DNA of 64,000 nt from Kitasatospora sp. SolWspMP-SS2h (GTDB lineage: Bacteria > Actinomycetota > Actinomycetes > Streptomycetales > Streptomycetaceae): positions 248,001-312,000 of the forward strand of contig NZ_QLLT01000001.1 of the NCBI RefSeq assembly GCF_003259315.1. The letters are read 5' to 3'. Position numbers and translations under genes: made by a program. The notes below the pieces were generated by a model. The model saw only the letters and a program-made list of their open reading frames with translations, was not told the DNA's origin and searched no databases. The stretch's first letter is position 1. The number at the start of each line of letters is the position of its first letter. This document shows, piece by piece, positions 35,889 through 43,396 of this stretch.

Positions 35889-36629
35889 TCATCGGACCAG
35901 TCCGGCCATCACGGCCACCGGCACCGACAGGAACCCGGCGGTCAGCAGCAGCGCCAGCGCGTTCGCGCCGAGCTTGAGCGCCCGGTCGCGGCGCGGGTTG
36001 TTGACGCCCAGGGTCTGCGCGGCGCTCCAGAAGCCGTGCCGCACGTGCAGGCCGAGCGCCAGCATCGCCAGGCAGTAGATGACGCCCGAGTACCAGGTCG
36101 AGAACGAGGCCACGACGTTCTGGTACGGGTGGCCCTCCTCGGCGGCCGGGTTCACCGTGAGGGTGGTCAGGTCGAGGATGTGCCAGACGATGAACAGCCC
36201 GAGGATCACCCCGCCCCAGCGCATCGTCCGGGTCGCGTAGGTGGATCGCTGCCGCCGGTGCGCGTACTTGACCGGGCGGGCCTTCAGGTCGCGGCGGGAG
36301 AGCTGGTAGGCGGCGGTGCCGTGCGCGACCACGGCCGCCACCAGGACGAGGCGGGCCAGCCAGAGGAACCAGCCGTAGTGCAGCAGCGGCTCGCCGAGGG
36401 TGCGCAGCCAGTGCGCGTACCCGTTGATGTCGTCCGGGCCGAAGAAGATCTTGAGGTTGCCGAGCATGTGGGCGACCAGGTACGCCAGCATCACCAGGCC
36501 GCTGACCGCCATCACGGCCTTCTTGCCGACGGAGCTGCGCCAGAGCGCCGCCAGGGAGGACGGGTGCCGGCCGGGGGCGGCGGCCGGGGCCGTCCGGTTC
36601 GCCCGGTTCGTCCGGGTAGCAGAAGCCAT
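35889..36629 (-). CDS. sdhC: succinate dehydrogenase cytochrome b subunit
   Basis: 246-aa single membrane anchor with five predicted helices, of the B. subtilis-type cytochrome b558 family that binds haem and quinone. [20 protein letters not shown] has a haem-ligand His in the first helix; further His in [19 protein letters not shown] and [16 protein letters not shown]. Start ATG at 36629 (MASATRTNR) is a choice; ATG at 36635 adds two residues and neither has a strong binding site. First gene of sdhCAB, divergent from a LysR gene. Confidence 0.92.
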   Translation of the reverse strand: MASATRTNRANRTAPAAAPGRHPSSLAALWRSSVGKKAVMAVSGLVMLAYLVAHMLGNLKIFFGPDDINGYAHWLRTLGEPLLHYGWFLWLARLVLVAAVVAHGTAAYQLSRRDLKARPVKYAHRRQRSTYATRTMRWGGVILGLFIVWHILDLTTLTVNPAAEEGHPYQNVVASFSTWYSGVIYCLAMLALGLHVRHGFWSAAQTLGVNNPRRDRALKLGANALALLLTAGFLSVPVAVMAGLVR

Positions 36630-36687
36630 GACCATGACCGTAAGCCGGGCGTTGCCGAATGTCCAAGACATGCAAACGCGTCTCACG

Positions 36688-36702
36688 ATAGGCATTGCCT
36701 AT
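36688..36702. promoter_or_regulatory. 15-bp palindrome in the LysR-sdhC divergent promoter
   Basis: ATAGGCA-T-TGCCTAT forms 7-bp arms around one base and contains the T-N11-A pattern of LysR boxes. It ends directly before the LysR start codon and 59 bp from the sdhC start, so it can serve both directions. Confidence 0.7.
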
Positions 36703-36703
36703 G

Positions 36704-37630
36704 ATGGCCGGTGTGCAGTTGCAGCAGCTCGCCTACTTCGTCGCGGTCGCCGACGCCCGGCACTTCACCCGGGCCGCCGAGCTGAGCCACGTCTCGCAGC
36801 CCTCGCTCTCCCAGCAGGTCCGCGCCCTGGAGCGGGAGCTGGGCGCCGAGCTGTTCCACCGCTCGCGCTCCGGGACGACCCTGACCGACGCCGGGCAGGC
36901 CCTGCTGCCGCTGGCCCGGCGCATCCTCGCGGACGCCGACAGCGCCCGGCGGGCCGTCGCCGAGACGGTGCAGCTGCGCCGGGGCCGGGTCCGCTTCGGC
37001 GCCCCGCCCTCGCTCTGCGCCAGCCTGGTCCCGGAGGTGCTGCGCGCGTACCGGGCCCGGCACCCCGGCGTCGACCTGCACCTCACCGAGGGCGGCTCCC
37101 GGGACCTGGTCCGCGACCTGGAGGCCGGCGAGCTGGACCTCGCGCTGGTCATCACCCCGGCCTCCGCGCCGCCCGCCCCGCTCGCCGTCACCCCGCTGCT
37201 GCACGAGGACCTGGTGCTGGTCTCGGCCGACCCGCTCTCCCGCGGCCGGGCCCGGATCACCGACCTGCGCGGCCGGGGCCTGGTGATGTTCCGCGAGGGC
37301 TACGACCTGCGCGAGACCACCCTCGCGGCCTGCCGCGCCGCCGGGTTCGAACCGGTCTACGCCGTCGAGGGCGGCGAGATGGACGCCGTCCTGGCCGCCG
37401 TCCGGGCCGGCCTGGGCCCCGCGGTCGTCCCCGGCATGGTCGCCGCCAGCGCCAACCTCCCCACCACCCCCTTCGCCCCGCCCGGCCTCGGCCGCACCAT
37501 CGCCGTCGCGTACGGCCGCGACCTCCCGCTGACCCGCGCCGCGGGCGCCTTCCGCGATACCCTGCTCGCCCACCTCCACGAGGCCGACCGCACCGACTCC
37601 CTCCCGCCCGGCACCCGGCTGCTGCCCTGA
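36704..37630 (+). CDS. LysR-family regulator, divergent from sdhCAB
   Basis: 308-aa LysR protein: helix-turn-helix [20 protein letters not shown] and [19 protein letters not shown], and an effector domain with [20 protein letters not shown] and [20 protein letters not shown]. The start is uncertain: ATG at 36704, GTG at 36713 (usual family start) and TTG at 36695 are all in frame. A palindrome lies immediately upstream, so the transcript leader is very short or absent. Likely autoregulated and controlling sdhCAB. Confidence 0.92.
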   Translation: MAGVQLQQLAYFVAVADARHFTRAAELSHVSQPSLSQQVRALERELGAELFHRSRSGTTLTDAGQALLPLARRILADADSARRAVAETVQLRRGRVRFGAPPSLCASLVPEVLRAYRARHPGVDLHLTEGGSRDLVRDLEAGELDLALVITPASAPPAPLAVTPLLHEDLVLVSADPLSRGRARITDLRGRGLVMFREGYDLRETTLAACRAAGFEPVYAVEGGEMDAVLAAVRAGLGPAVVPGMVAASANLPTTPFAPPGLGRTIAVAYGRDLPLTRAAGAFRDTLLAHLHEADRTDSLPPGTRLLP

Positions 37631-37720
37631 CCGCCGCGGCCGGGCCCCCGCCGCGGACCGCCGCCGGGGCTGCCCGTAGGGTGGGTGCACGGAACATCGG
37701 TGCGACGAGGGGTGGTCCGG

Positions 37721-38263
37721 GTGTCCGGAAGCGTGGTGGCGGTCAGCAGCAACGGGGAGTACGCGTTCACGAAGCCGAACCGGGACGGCATCCGCCTGCT
37801 GGCGGGTCTCGGGGTCGAGGGGGACGTGCACGCGGGGGTGACGGTCAGACACCGCTCCCGGGTGGCGCAGGACCCGACCCAGCCGAACCTGCGGCAGGTG
37901 CACCTGATGCACGCCGAACTGTTCGAGGAGCTGGCGCGGGCCGGATTCACCGTCGGGCCCGGGCAGTTGGGCGAGAACGTCACCACCCGGGGCGTGGACC
38001 TGCTGGGCCTCCCCGTCGGGGCGCTGCTGCGGCTCGGCGCCGAGGCGGTGGTCGAGGTGACCGGGCTGCGCAACCCGTGCGGGCAGATCGACGCCTTCCG
38101 GCACGGCCTGCTCAAGCAGGTGGTGGGGCGGGACGAGACCGGGGCGGTGGTCCGCAAGGCGGGCGTCATGGGCGTGGTCCGCTCCGGCGGCGAGATCCGC
38201 CCCGGCGACGGCGTCACCGTCACGCTGCCGCCCGGGCCGCACCGCCCGCTCGAACGCGTCTGA
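37721..38263 (+). CDS. MOSC-domain protein
   Basis: 180-aa MOSC (molybdenum cofactor sulfurase C-terminal) protein of the YiiM type, a sulfur-carrier fold that can bind molybdenum cofactor or metal-sulfur groups. GLGVEGDVHAGVTVRHRSRV, GPGQLGENVTTRGVDLLGLP and the conserved Cys in GLRNPCGQIDAFRHG are visible. GTG at 37721 follows GAGGGG; an in-frame ATG at 37685 is less likely. Alone after the LysR gene; partner enzyme unknown. Confidence 0.88.
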   Translation: MSGSVVAVSSNGEYAFTKPNRDGIRLLAGLGVEGDVHAGVTVRHRSRVAQDPTQPNLRQVHLMHAELFEELARAGFTVGPGQLGENVTTRGVDLLGLPVGALLRLGAEAVVEVTGLRNPCGQIDAFRHGLLKQVVGRDETGAVVRKAGVMGVVRSGGEIRPGDGVTVTLPPGPHRPLERV

Positions 38264-38325
38264 GTCCGGGTCCGGGTCCCAGTCCGGGTCCGGGTCTGAG
38301 CCCGGGTCCGGGTCCGAGGAGGGCC
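38264..38325. repeat. GTCCGG hexamer repeat
   Basis: About nine copies of GTCCGG or close variants fill the gap between the convergent MOSC and GH43 genes. No hairpin of note. Confidence 0.7.
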
Positions 38326-38338
38326 TGGCCCCGGCCGG

Positions 38339-39409
38339 TCACTCGAAGAACTTCAGGCTCCAGCCGGTGTCGGCGGTGGGGCCGGGGACGTTGGCGCGGC
38401 GGTAGGTGGTGCCGCCCCACCAGGCGAACGTGCCGGTGTACCAGGACCGGTTGGCCCAGGAGTAGGGCGTGCCCTTGGGGACGGCGTGGAACATCAGGGG
38501 GAAGGTCGGCCCGGCGGGCGGGCTGGTGTTGATGTCGCCGTTCAGCAGGACGAAGGTGTGGTGGCCGGGGCCGTCGACGTACAGGGTCGGGTCCCAGCCG
38601 GACATCATCGTCTCGCGGTGGGAGCCGAACAGGCAGCCGTTGGACTTGTACCAGTCCCACACGTACGTCGGGTCGCCGCCGGCCCGCAGCCGCAGGTCGG
38701 CCAGGCAGTACTGGTCGCTCCAGCTGCCGTTGGCGGAGTACGTGACGTGCAGTTGCCCGTCGGGGTCCTTGATCGCCTCGGGCGCCTCGTTGATGAACGG
38801 GTTGCCGACCACCCGCTCCCAGCTCTCCCGGGGCTGGGAGATGACGTGGCGGGCGCCGGTCGGCGCGGTCGGGGTGTTCATCCGGGCGATGTAGAGGTTC
38901 TGCTCGACGTTGGTGTCGCCGGCCCAGCCGGACCAGACGAACCAGCGCTGCCCGTTGAAGGTGAACAGGGTGCCGTCGATGGCCCACTTGTCGTCCGGCA
39001 GGGCCAGTTTCGTCTCGGCGCCGTAGCCGCTGTCGGGGCTGGCGGAGCTGATGGCGTACATCCGGTGGGCCGCGCCGCGGCCGGCCGAGAAGTAGATGTA
39101 GTAGCGGCCGCCGTCCACCACGATCTCCGGCGCCCACACCTCGCCGCGCCCGGCGGTGTCCGACCAGACCTGCCGGGCGGGCGCCGAGGCCAGCGCGGCC
39201 GTCGAGGCGGCCTGCCGGACGGCGATGCCCGCGCCGGTGGACTGCACCGCGACGTACGTGCCGCCGACCCGCAGCACGCTGGGGTCCGCGGCCCGCAGGC
39301 CGGTCTGGGCCGCTTCGGCCGGGGCGGTGACCGCGGTGGACAGCGCGGCGGCGAGGACGGCGGACAGGGTGAGGGCGAGGGCGCCGGACAGGCGGCGGGA
39401 AGGCTTCAT
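38339..39409 (-). CDS. secreted glycoside hydrolase, family 43-like
   Basis: 356-aa exported five-bladed beta-propeller hydrolase. Signal peptide about 1-34 (LALTLSAVLAAALSTAVTAP, cut near AEAAQ). The three family carboxylates fit: base Asp in AADPSVLRVGGTYV, Asp in KWAIDGTLF, and acid Glu in NPFINEAPEAIKD; WAPEIVVDGGRYYIYFSAG is the second blade. GH43 enzymes remove arabinose, xylose or galactose units. No carbohydrate-binding module. A LacI-type operator and promoter lie upstream, indicating sugar-controlled expression. Confidence 0.88.
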   Translation of the reverse strand: MKPSRRLSGALALTLSAVLAAALSTAVTAPAEAAQTGLRAADPSVLRVGGTYVAVQSTGAGIAVRQAASTAALASAPARQVWSDTAGRGEVWAPEIVVDGGRYYIYFSAGRGAAHRMYAISSASPDSGYGAETKLALPDDKWAIDGTLFTFNGQRWFVWSGWAGDTNVEQNLYIARMNTPTAPTGARHVISQPRESWERVVGNPFINEAPEAIKDPDGQLHVTYSANGSWSDQYCLADLRLRAGGDPTYVWDWYKSNGCLFGSHRETMMSGWDPTLYVDGPGHHTFVLLNGDINTSPPAGPTFPLMFHAVPKGTPYSWANRSWYTGTFAWWGGTTYRRANVPGPTADTGWSLKFFE

Positions 39410-39484
39410 GGTGTCCCGATCCGTGGTGGGCCCGGGGCCGGGCACCGGCCCGGCCGGTGCTGGCGCGTCGGGCTCTGCAACGTT

Positions 39485-39531
39485 GGAAGAGCGCTCCTCC
39501 GCAGGATCCCGACCGACGCTGAACATGTCAA
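39485..39531 (-). promoter_or_regulatory. GH43 promoter with LacI-type operator
   Basis: On the minus strand TTGACA (39531-39526) and GATCCT (39508-39503) are spaced by 17 bp. Directly downstream GGAGGAGCGCTCTTCC (39500-39485) has the GAGCGCTC core and near-perfect symmetry of Streptomyces LacI-family sugar repressor sites such as CebR boxes. Confidence 0.65.
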
Positions 39532-39612
39532 CACCCGTGGCGCGGCCGCCGGTCCGGGCGGGGGCTCGGGACGCGAGGCCCGGGCGGCGGACTCAGGGCC
39601 CGGGCGGCGGAC

Positions 39613-40260
39613 TCAGGGCGCGGGGCGCGACCAGCCGCGGGCCTCCCCCTCGTCGATCAGCCGGCGGGCGGCCTCCCACAGCGGGGTGGAGGCGTCGCCG
39701 ATGACGGCCTTGCGGGCCCGGACGTCGGCCGCGGTGACACCGGGGGTGCGCCAGGTGCCGCCACGGGCCAGCCAGTTGAGCAGCAGGGGCTGGAGGCGGT
39801 CCATCGCCTTGGCGAACCGGGCCTCGGGGGTGCGGCGGGCCTCGAACTCGTCCCAGTGCGCGCGCAGCAGGCGGGTCTGGTCGGCGGGCAGCAGCCCGAA
39901 CAGCTCGTCCGCGGCGGCCGCCTCGCGCTCCGCCTGGTCGACGGCCCCCGCGTCGTCGTACAGCGGGGTGTCCCCGGCGTGGATCTCCACCAGGTCGTGC
40001 AGCAGCACCAGTCGGACGGTGTGGCCGACGTCGATCGGCTCGTCGGCGTACTCGGCCAGGACGGTGACCATCATCGCCAGGTGCCAGGAGTGCTCGGCGT
40101 CGTTCTCGCGCCGGTCGGCGGCGGCCAGCGGCGACTGGCGCAGGACGGTCTTGAGCCGGTCCACCTCCACCAGGAAGGTCAGCTGGGCGCGCAGCCGCTC
40201 GTCCAGCCCCTCGGGGAAGGGCGTGCGGTCGACGAGCAGGGGCCGGGTCTCTTCGCTCAT
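39613..40260 (-). CDS. HD-domain hydrolase (YfbR/HDDC2-like)
   Basis: 215-aa metal-dependent phosphohydrolase. HD motifs: ENDAEHSWHLAMM (His) and VLLHDLVEIHAGDTPLYDD (His-Asp and Glu). Related proteins are 5'-deoxynucleotidases acting on nucleoside monophosphates. ATG at 40260 with AGGA upstream is preferred to ATG at 40269. Monocistronic between GH43 and the LAL regulator. Confidence 0.87.
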   Translation of the reverse strand: MSEETRPLLVDRTPFPEGLDERLRAQLTFLVEVDRLKTVLRQSPLAAADRRENDAEHSWHLAMMVTVLAEYADEPIDVGHTVRLVLLHDLVEIHAGDTPLYDDAGAVDQAEREAAAADELFGLLPADQTRLLRAHWDEFEARRTPEARFAKAMDRLQPLLLNWLARGGTWRTPGVTAADVRARKAVIGDASTPLWEAARRLIDEGEARGWSRPAP

Positions 40261-40371
40261 GCCGCCCATCCTGCCACTGGGCCGCGGGGCGGTCCCGGCC
40301 CCGAGGCGGCGGTCCCGGCCCTGAGGCGGTCCCAGCCCCGGGGCGGTCCCGGCCCAGGTTCGGTCCGGGTG

Positions 40372-40405
40372 GCGGATCAGTCCCGGTGGCGGATCAGTCC
40401 CGGTG
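40372..40405. repeat. 17-bp duplication spanning the LAL stop codon
   Basis: GGCGGATCAGTCCCGGT occurs twice in tandem (40372-40388 and 40389-40405), the second copy containing the stop codon of the LAL gene. Preceding bases 40285-40365 hold GGCGGTCCCGGCCC-type repeats. Confidence 0.75.
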
Positions 40406-43159
40406 GCGGGCCAGCTCGGCCCGGCCGCGGACGCCGTACTGGCGGTAGAGGCGGGTGAGGTTGGCCTCGACGGCCTTGACGGAGAGGTGGAGGCGGGCGG
40501 CGATCTCGCGGTTGGTGGCGCCGGAGCGGATCAGGGCGAGGATCTGCTGCTGCACGGGGGTGGGGTCGGCCTCCAGGGCGTCGAGGGCGGCGAGGGCGGC
40601 GGCGGTGTGCTGCTGCCAGGGGCGGCAGCCGGCGGCGGTGTAGCGGGTGTGGGCCTCCTGGAGGGCGGTGCGGGCGGCGGCGCGGCGGCGGGCGCGGCGT
40701 TCCAGGGTGCCGAGGGCGAGGTGGGCGCGGGCGAGTTCGAGGGGGTAGGGGTGGGTGTCGGGGAGCAGGGCGCGCAGGGTGTCGGCGGCGCGGCGGGGGT
40801 CGGTGGCGGCGGTGAGGTGGGCTTCGGCGCGGTGCAGGCCCAGGGTGAGGACGTCGCGGCCGAGCCGGGCGGCGCGGTCGCGGGCGTCGGCGAGGGTGGC
40901 GGCGGCCTGCTCGGGGCGGCCGGAGAGGGCGAGTGCCTCGGCCAGGTCGGCGTCCACCAGGAAGAGCGCGGGGTCGGTGAACTCCATCAGGCGCAGCAGG
41001 AGCAGGCAGCGGGCGAGGTGTTCGGCGGCGGCCGGGTGGTTGCCGCGCAGGAGTTCGGCGCGGCCGCGCAGGCCGTGGGCGTAGGCGAGCCATTCGCGGT
41101 CGTGGTCGCTCTCGGCGGCGCGGATCGCGGAGTCGAGGAGGTGGGCGGCGCGGTCGGCGGTGCCGCCGTTGAGTTCGGCGGCGCCGCCCAGGACGCGGGC
41201 CGGGCCGGGGCTGGGTTCGATGCGTTCGCGCAGGTCGTGGGCGGCGCGGCCGGCGGCGTACGCCTCGGTGCAGCGGCCGGCCCGCTCGTAGACGGAGGCG
41301 GCGATGTAGAGGACGTTGGCGAGGTCCTCGGTGCGGCCGGCGGCTTCGACCTCGGCGCGCAGCGCCTCGACCTCGGCGACGGCGCGGGGCAGGTCGCCGC
41401 TGCGGAGGGCGGCGACGGCGAGTCCTTCGCGGCAGAACACGGCGGCGGCGGTGGGGGGCCGGCCGGCGGCGAGGCGGCAGCCGCGTTCGAGTTGGGCCAG
41501 GCCCAGGGCGGGGTCGGTGAGCAGGGTCAGCGGGGCGCGCTGGGCGAGGAGTTCGACCAGCAGGTCGGGGTCGTCGGCGTGGTCGGCGTGCTTCTCGGCG
41601 GTGGCGAGTTCGGCGAGTCCCTCGGCGCGGTCGCCGCGGTGCAGGGCGCGGACGGCGCGTTCCTGGTGGACGGCGGCGGTGAGGGCGGGGTGGCCGCCGG
41701 TGTCCTCGGCGGCGGCGGTGAGCAGGGGTTCGGCGCCGGGGTGGTCGGGGCCGAGCAGGCGGGCGAGCAGCAGGCGGGCGTGCACCCGGACGTCGGCGGC
41801 GGGGGCGGTGGCGAGGCGTTCGCCGCAGGCGCGGGCGAGGTCGGGCAGGCCGGCGGCGGCGGCGTTGCGGGCGGCGGCGAGCAGGCGGCGGCTGGCGGGG
41901 TCGGGGTCGGGGGTGTGGTCGGCGGCGAGGCGGAGCAGTTCGGCGGCGGTGCCGGGGGCGCCGCGGGTGAGCGCGGTGTCGGCGGCGCGGTGCAGCCGGG
42001 AGGCGAGGCGGGGGTCGGGGGCGTCGGCGGCGAGGGCCTGGTGGCGGACCTGCTCGACCGGGTCGGCGGTGAGTTCGGCGAGCAGCCGGTGGGCGGCGCG
42101 CAGGGTGTCGGGGGCGGCGTCGGCGAGGACCACTTCGGCGACCAGGGGGTGGCTGAACTGGGGGGTGCCGGCGGGGTTCTGCTGGACGATGCCGTGGCGG
42201 CGGGCGGCGGCGAGCGGTTCGGTGACGGTGGCGGGCAGGCCGGTGCCGGTCCGGGCGGCGGCCAGGACGGTGAGCGACTGCCGTGCGGTGTCGGGGAGTT
42301 CGCCGAGCCGGGCGGAGACCAGGGCGCGCAGCCGGTGCGGGACGTCGAGCGGGCGGGCCGGGTCGGCGGCCAGCGCGCTCTCGCCGCCGCCGGCGGCCAG
42401 CGAGCGGCCCAGCTCCAGCGCGTAGTAGGGGTTGCCGCCGCTGACGGCGTGCACCCGGGTGAGGGTGAGTCCGCTCAGCCGCAGGCCGAGCCGTTCGCGC
42501 AGCAGGGCGCCGGTGCCGCGTTCGCCGAGCGGGCCGACCGGGATCTCGCGGGCGCCGGGCGGGCAGAGCGCGGCCCGCTCGGGTGCGGCGTCGGCGTGTG
42601 CGGTGCGTTCGGTGACGGCGATCCGGACCCGGCGGTCGGTGAGGCGGCGGGCGGCGAAGGCGATGACCTGGCGGCTGGCCTCGTCGAGCCACTGGGTGTC
42701 GTCGAGCAGGACGAGGACGGGGCCGCGCCGGGCGAGTCGGCGCAGTGCTTCGAGGACGGCCACCCGGACGGCCAACGGGTCGGTGGGGGTGCCGGGTTGG
42801 GACGCGCGGTGGAGCAGGGCGCACTCCAGGGCCTGGCGCAGGTGGTCGGGCAGGTCCTCGGCGAGGCCGGGGAGGGCCTCGCCGAGGAGGTCGATCAGGG
42901 CGAGGTGCGGCAGGTCCGCCTCGGCGGCGGTGGGGCTGCTGCGCAGGACGGTCCCGCCCGCCGGGCCGGCGTCCTGGGCGAGAGTGTCGAGCAGCGCGGT
43001 CTTGCCGATGCCGGCCGGTCCGTGCAGCAGGACGCCGCCGGTGGCGGCGAGGGCGGCGCGGATGTCGGCGAGCAGGTGCGCGCGGTCGACGAGCGGGGGC
43101 TCGGTCGGGCCCGCCGGGGTGGTGGCGGCTGCGGCCGGGCCGGGGAGGATGCCGGTCAT
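40394..43159 (-). CDS. LAL-type LuxR regulator with AAA ATPase domain
   Basis: 921-aa large ATP-binding LuxR-family activator. Walker A GPAGIGKTALLDTLA (about 48-62), Walker B GPVLVLLDDTQWLDEA (about 145), a long helical TPR-like middle (about 350-840) and a C-terminal LuxR HTH (QILALIRSGATNREIAARLH, LSVKAVEANLTRLYRQYGV). Usual length for the group, which includes PikD and MalT relatives. ATG at 43159 is chosen; a longer open frame to 43204 crosses an inverted repeat that is more likely an operator. Target genes unknown; the M4 protease lies directly upstream. Confidence 0.92.
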   Translation of the reverse strand: MTGILPGPAAAATTPAGPTEPPLVDRAHLLADIRAALAATGGVLLHGPAGIGKTALLDTLAQDAGPAGGTVLRSSPTAAEADLPHLALIDLLGEALPGLAEDLPDHLRQALECALLHRASQPGTPTDPLAVRVAVLEALRRLARRGPVLVLLDDTQWLDEASRQVIAFAARRLTDRRVRIAVTERTAHADAAPERAALCPPGAREIPVGPLGERGTGALLRERLGLRLSGLTLTRVHAVSGGNPYYALELGRSLAAGGGESALAADPARPLDVPHRLRALVSARLGELPDTARQSLTVLAAARTGTGLPATVTEPLAAARRHGIVQQNPAGTPQFSHPLVAEVVLADAAPDTLRAAHRLLAELTADPVEQVRHQALAADAPDPRLASRLHRAADTALTRGAPGTAAELLRLAADHTPDPDPASRRLLAAARNAAAAGLPDLARACGERLATAPAADVRVHARLLLARLLGPDHPGAEPLLTAAAEDTGGHPALTAAVHQERAVRALHRGDRAEGLAELATAEKHADHADDPDLLVELLAQRAPLTLLTDPALGLAQLERGCRLAAGRPPTAAAVFCREGLAVAALRSGDLPRAVAEVEALRAEVEAAGRTEDLANVLYIAASVYERAGRCTEAYAAGRAAHDLRERIEPSPGPARVLGGAAELNGGTADRAAHLLDSAIRAAESDHDREWLAYAHGLRGRAELLRGNHPAAAEHLARCLLLLRLMEFTDPALFLVDADLAEALALSGRPEQAAATLADARDRAARLGRDVLTLGLHRAEAHLTAATDPRRAADTLRALLPDTHPYPLELARAHLALGTLERRARRRAAARTALQEAHTRYTAAGCRPWQQHTAAALAALDALEADPTPVQQQILALIRSGATNREIAARLHLSVKAVEANLTRLYRQYGVRGRAELARHRD

Positions 43160-43193
43160 GGCGGTCAGTGTGCCGCCTCGGAACCGGCTGCGC

Positions 43194-43221
43194 GAGGGTG
43201 TCACCTGAACGTGACACCCTC
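43194..43221. promoter_or_regulatory. 11-bp perfect inverted repeat upstream of LAL gene
   Basis: GAGGGTGTCAC (43194-43204) and GTGACACCCTC (43211-43221) are separated by CTGAAC. It sits 35-62 bp before the LAL start, fitting an operator or a leader hairpin. The half-site GAGGG(GG)TGTCAC also occurs in the four-copy array at 832-961. Confidence 0.7.
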
Positions 43222-43303
43222 CCGACCCGACGTTAAGTCCCCTTTAAGGGCCGCCGGTTGGGGCGGCCCGGCCGGAGCCGGTGGGACGCTCCCCGGCTCC
43301 GGC

Positions 43304-43396
43304 GGTCGTCCCCGGCGGCCCGCTCGGGTCGGCCGGCTCCGGCGGCCCGCCCGGGTCGGTCGTCCCCGGCGGCCCGCCCGGGTCGGCCGGCTCCGG
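43304..43396. repeat. 27-bp tandem repeat after the M4 protease gene
   Basis: About three and a half units alternating GGTCGTCCCCGGCGGCCCG and GGTCGGCCGGCTCCGGCGG, directly downstream of the protease stop. GC hairpins within it could act as terminator. Confidence 0.75.
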
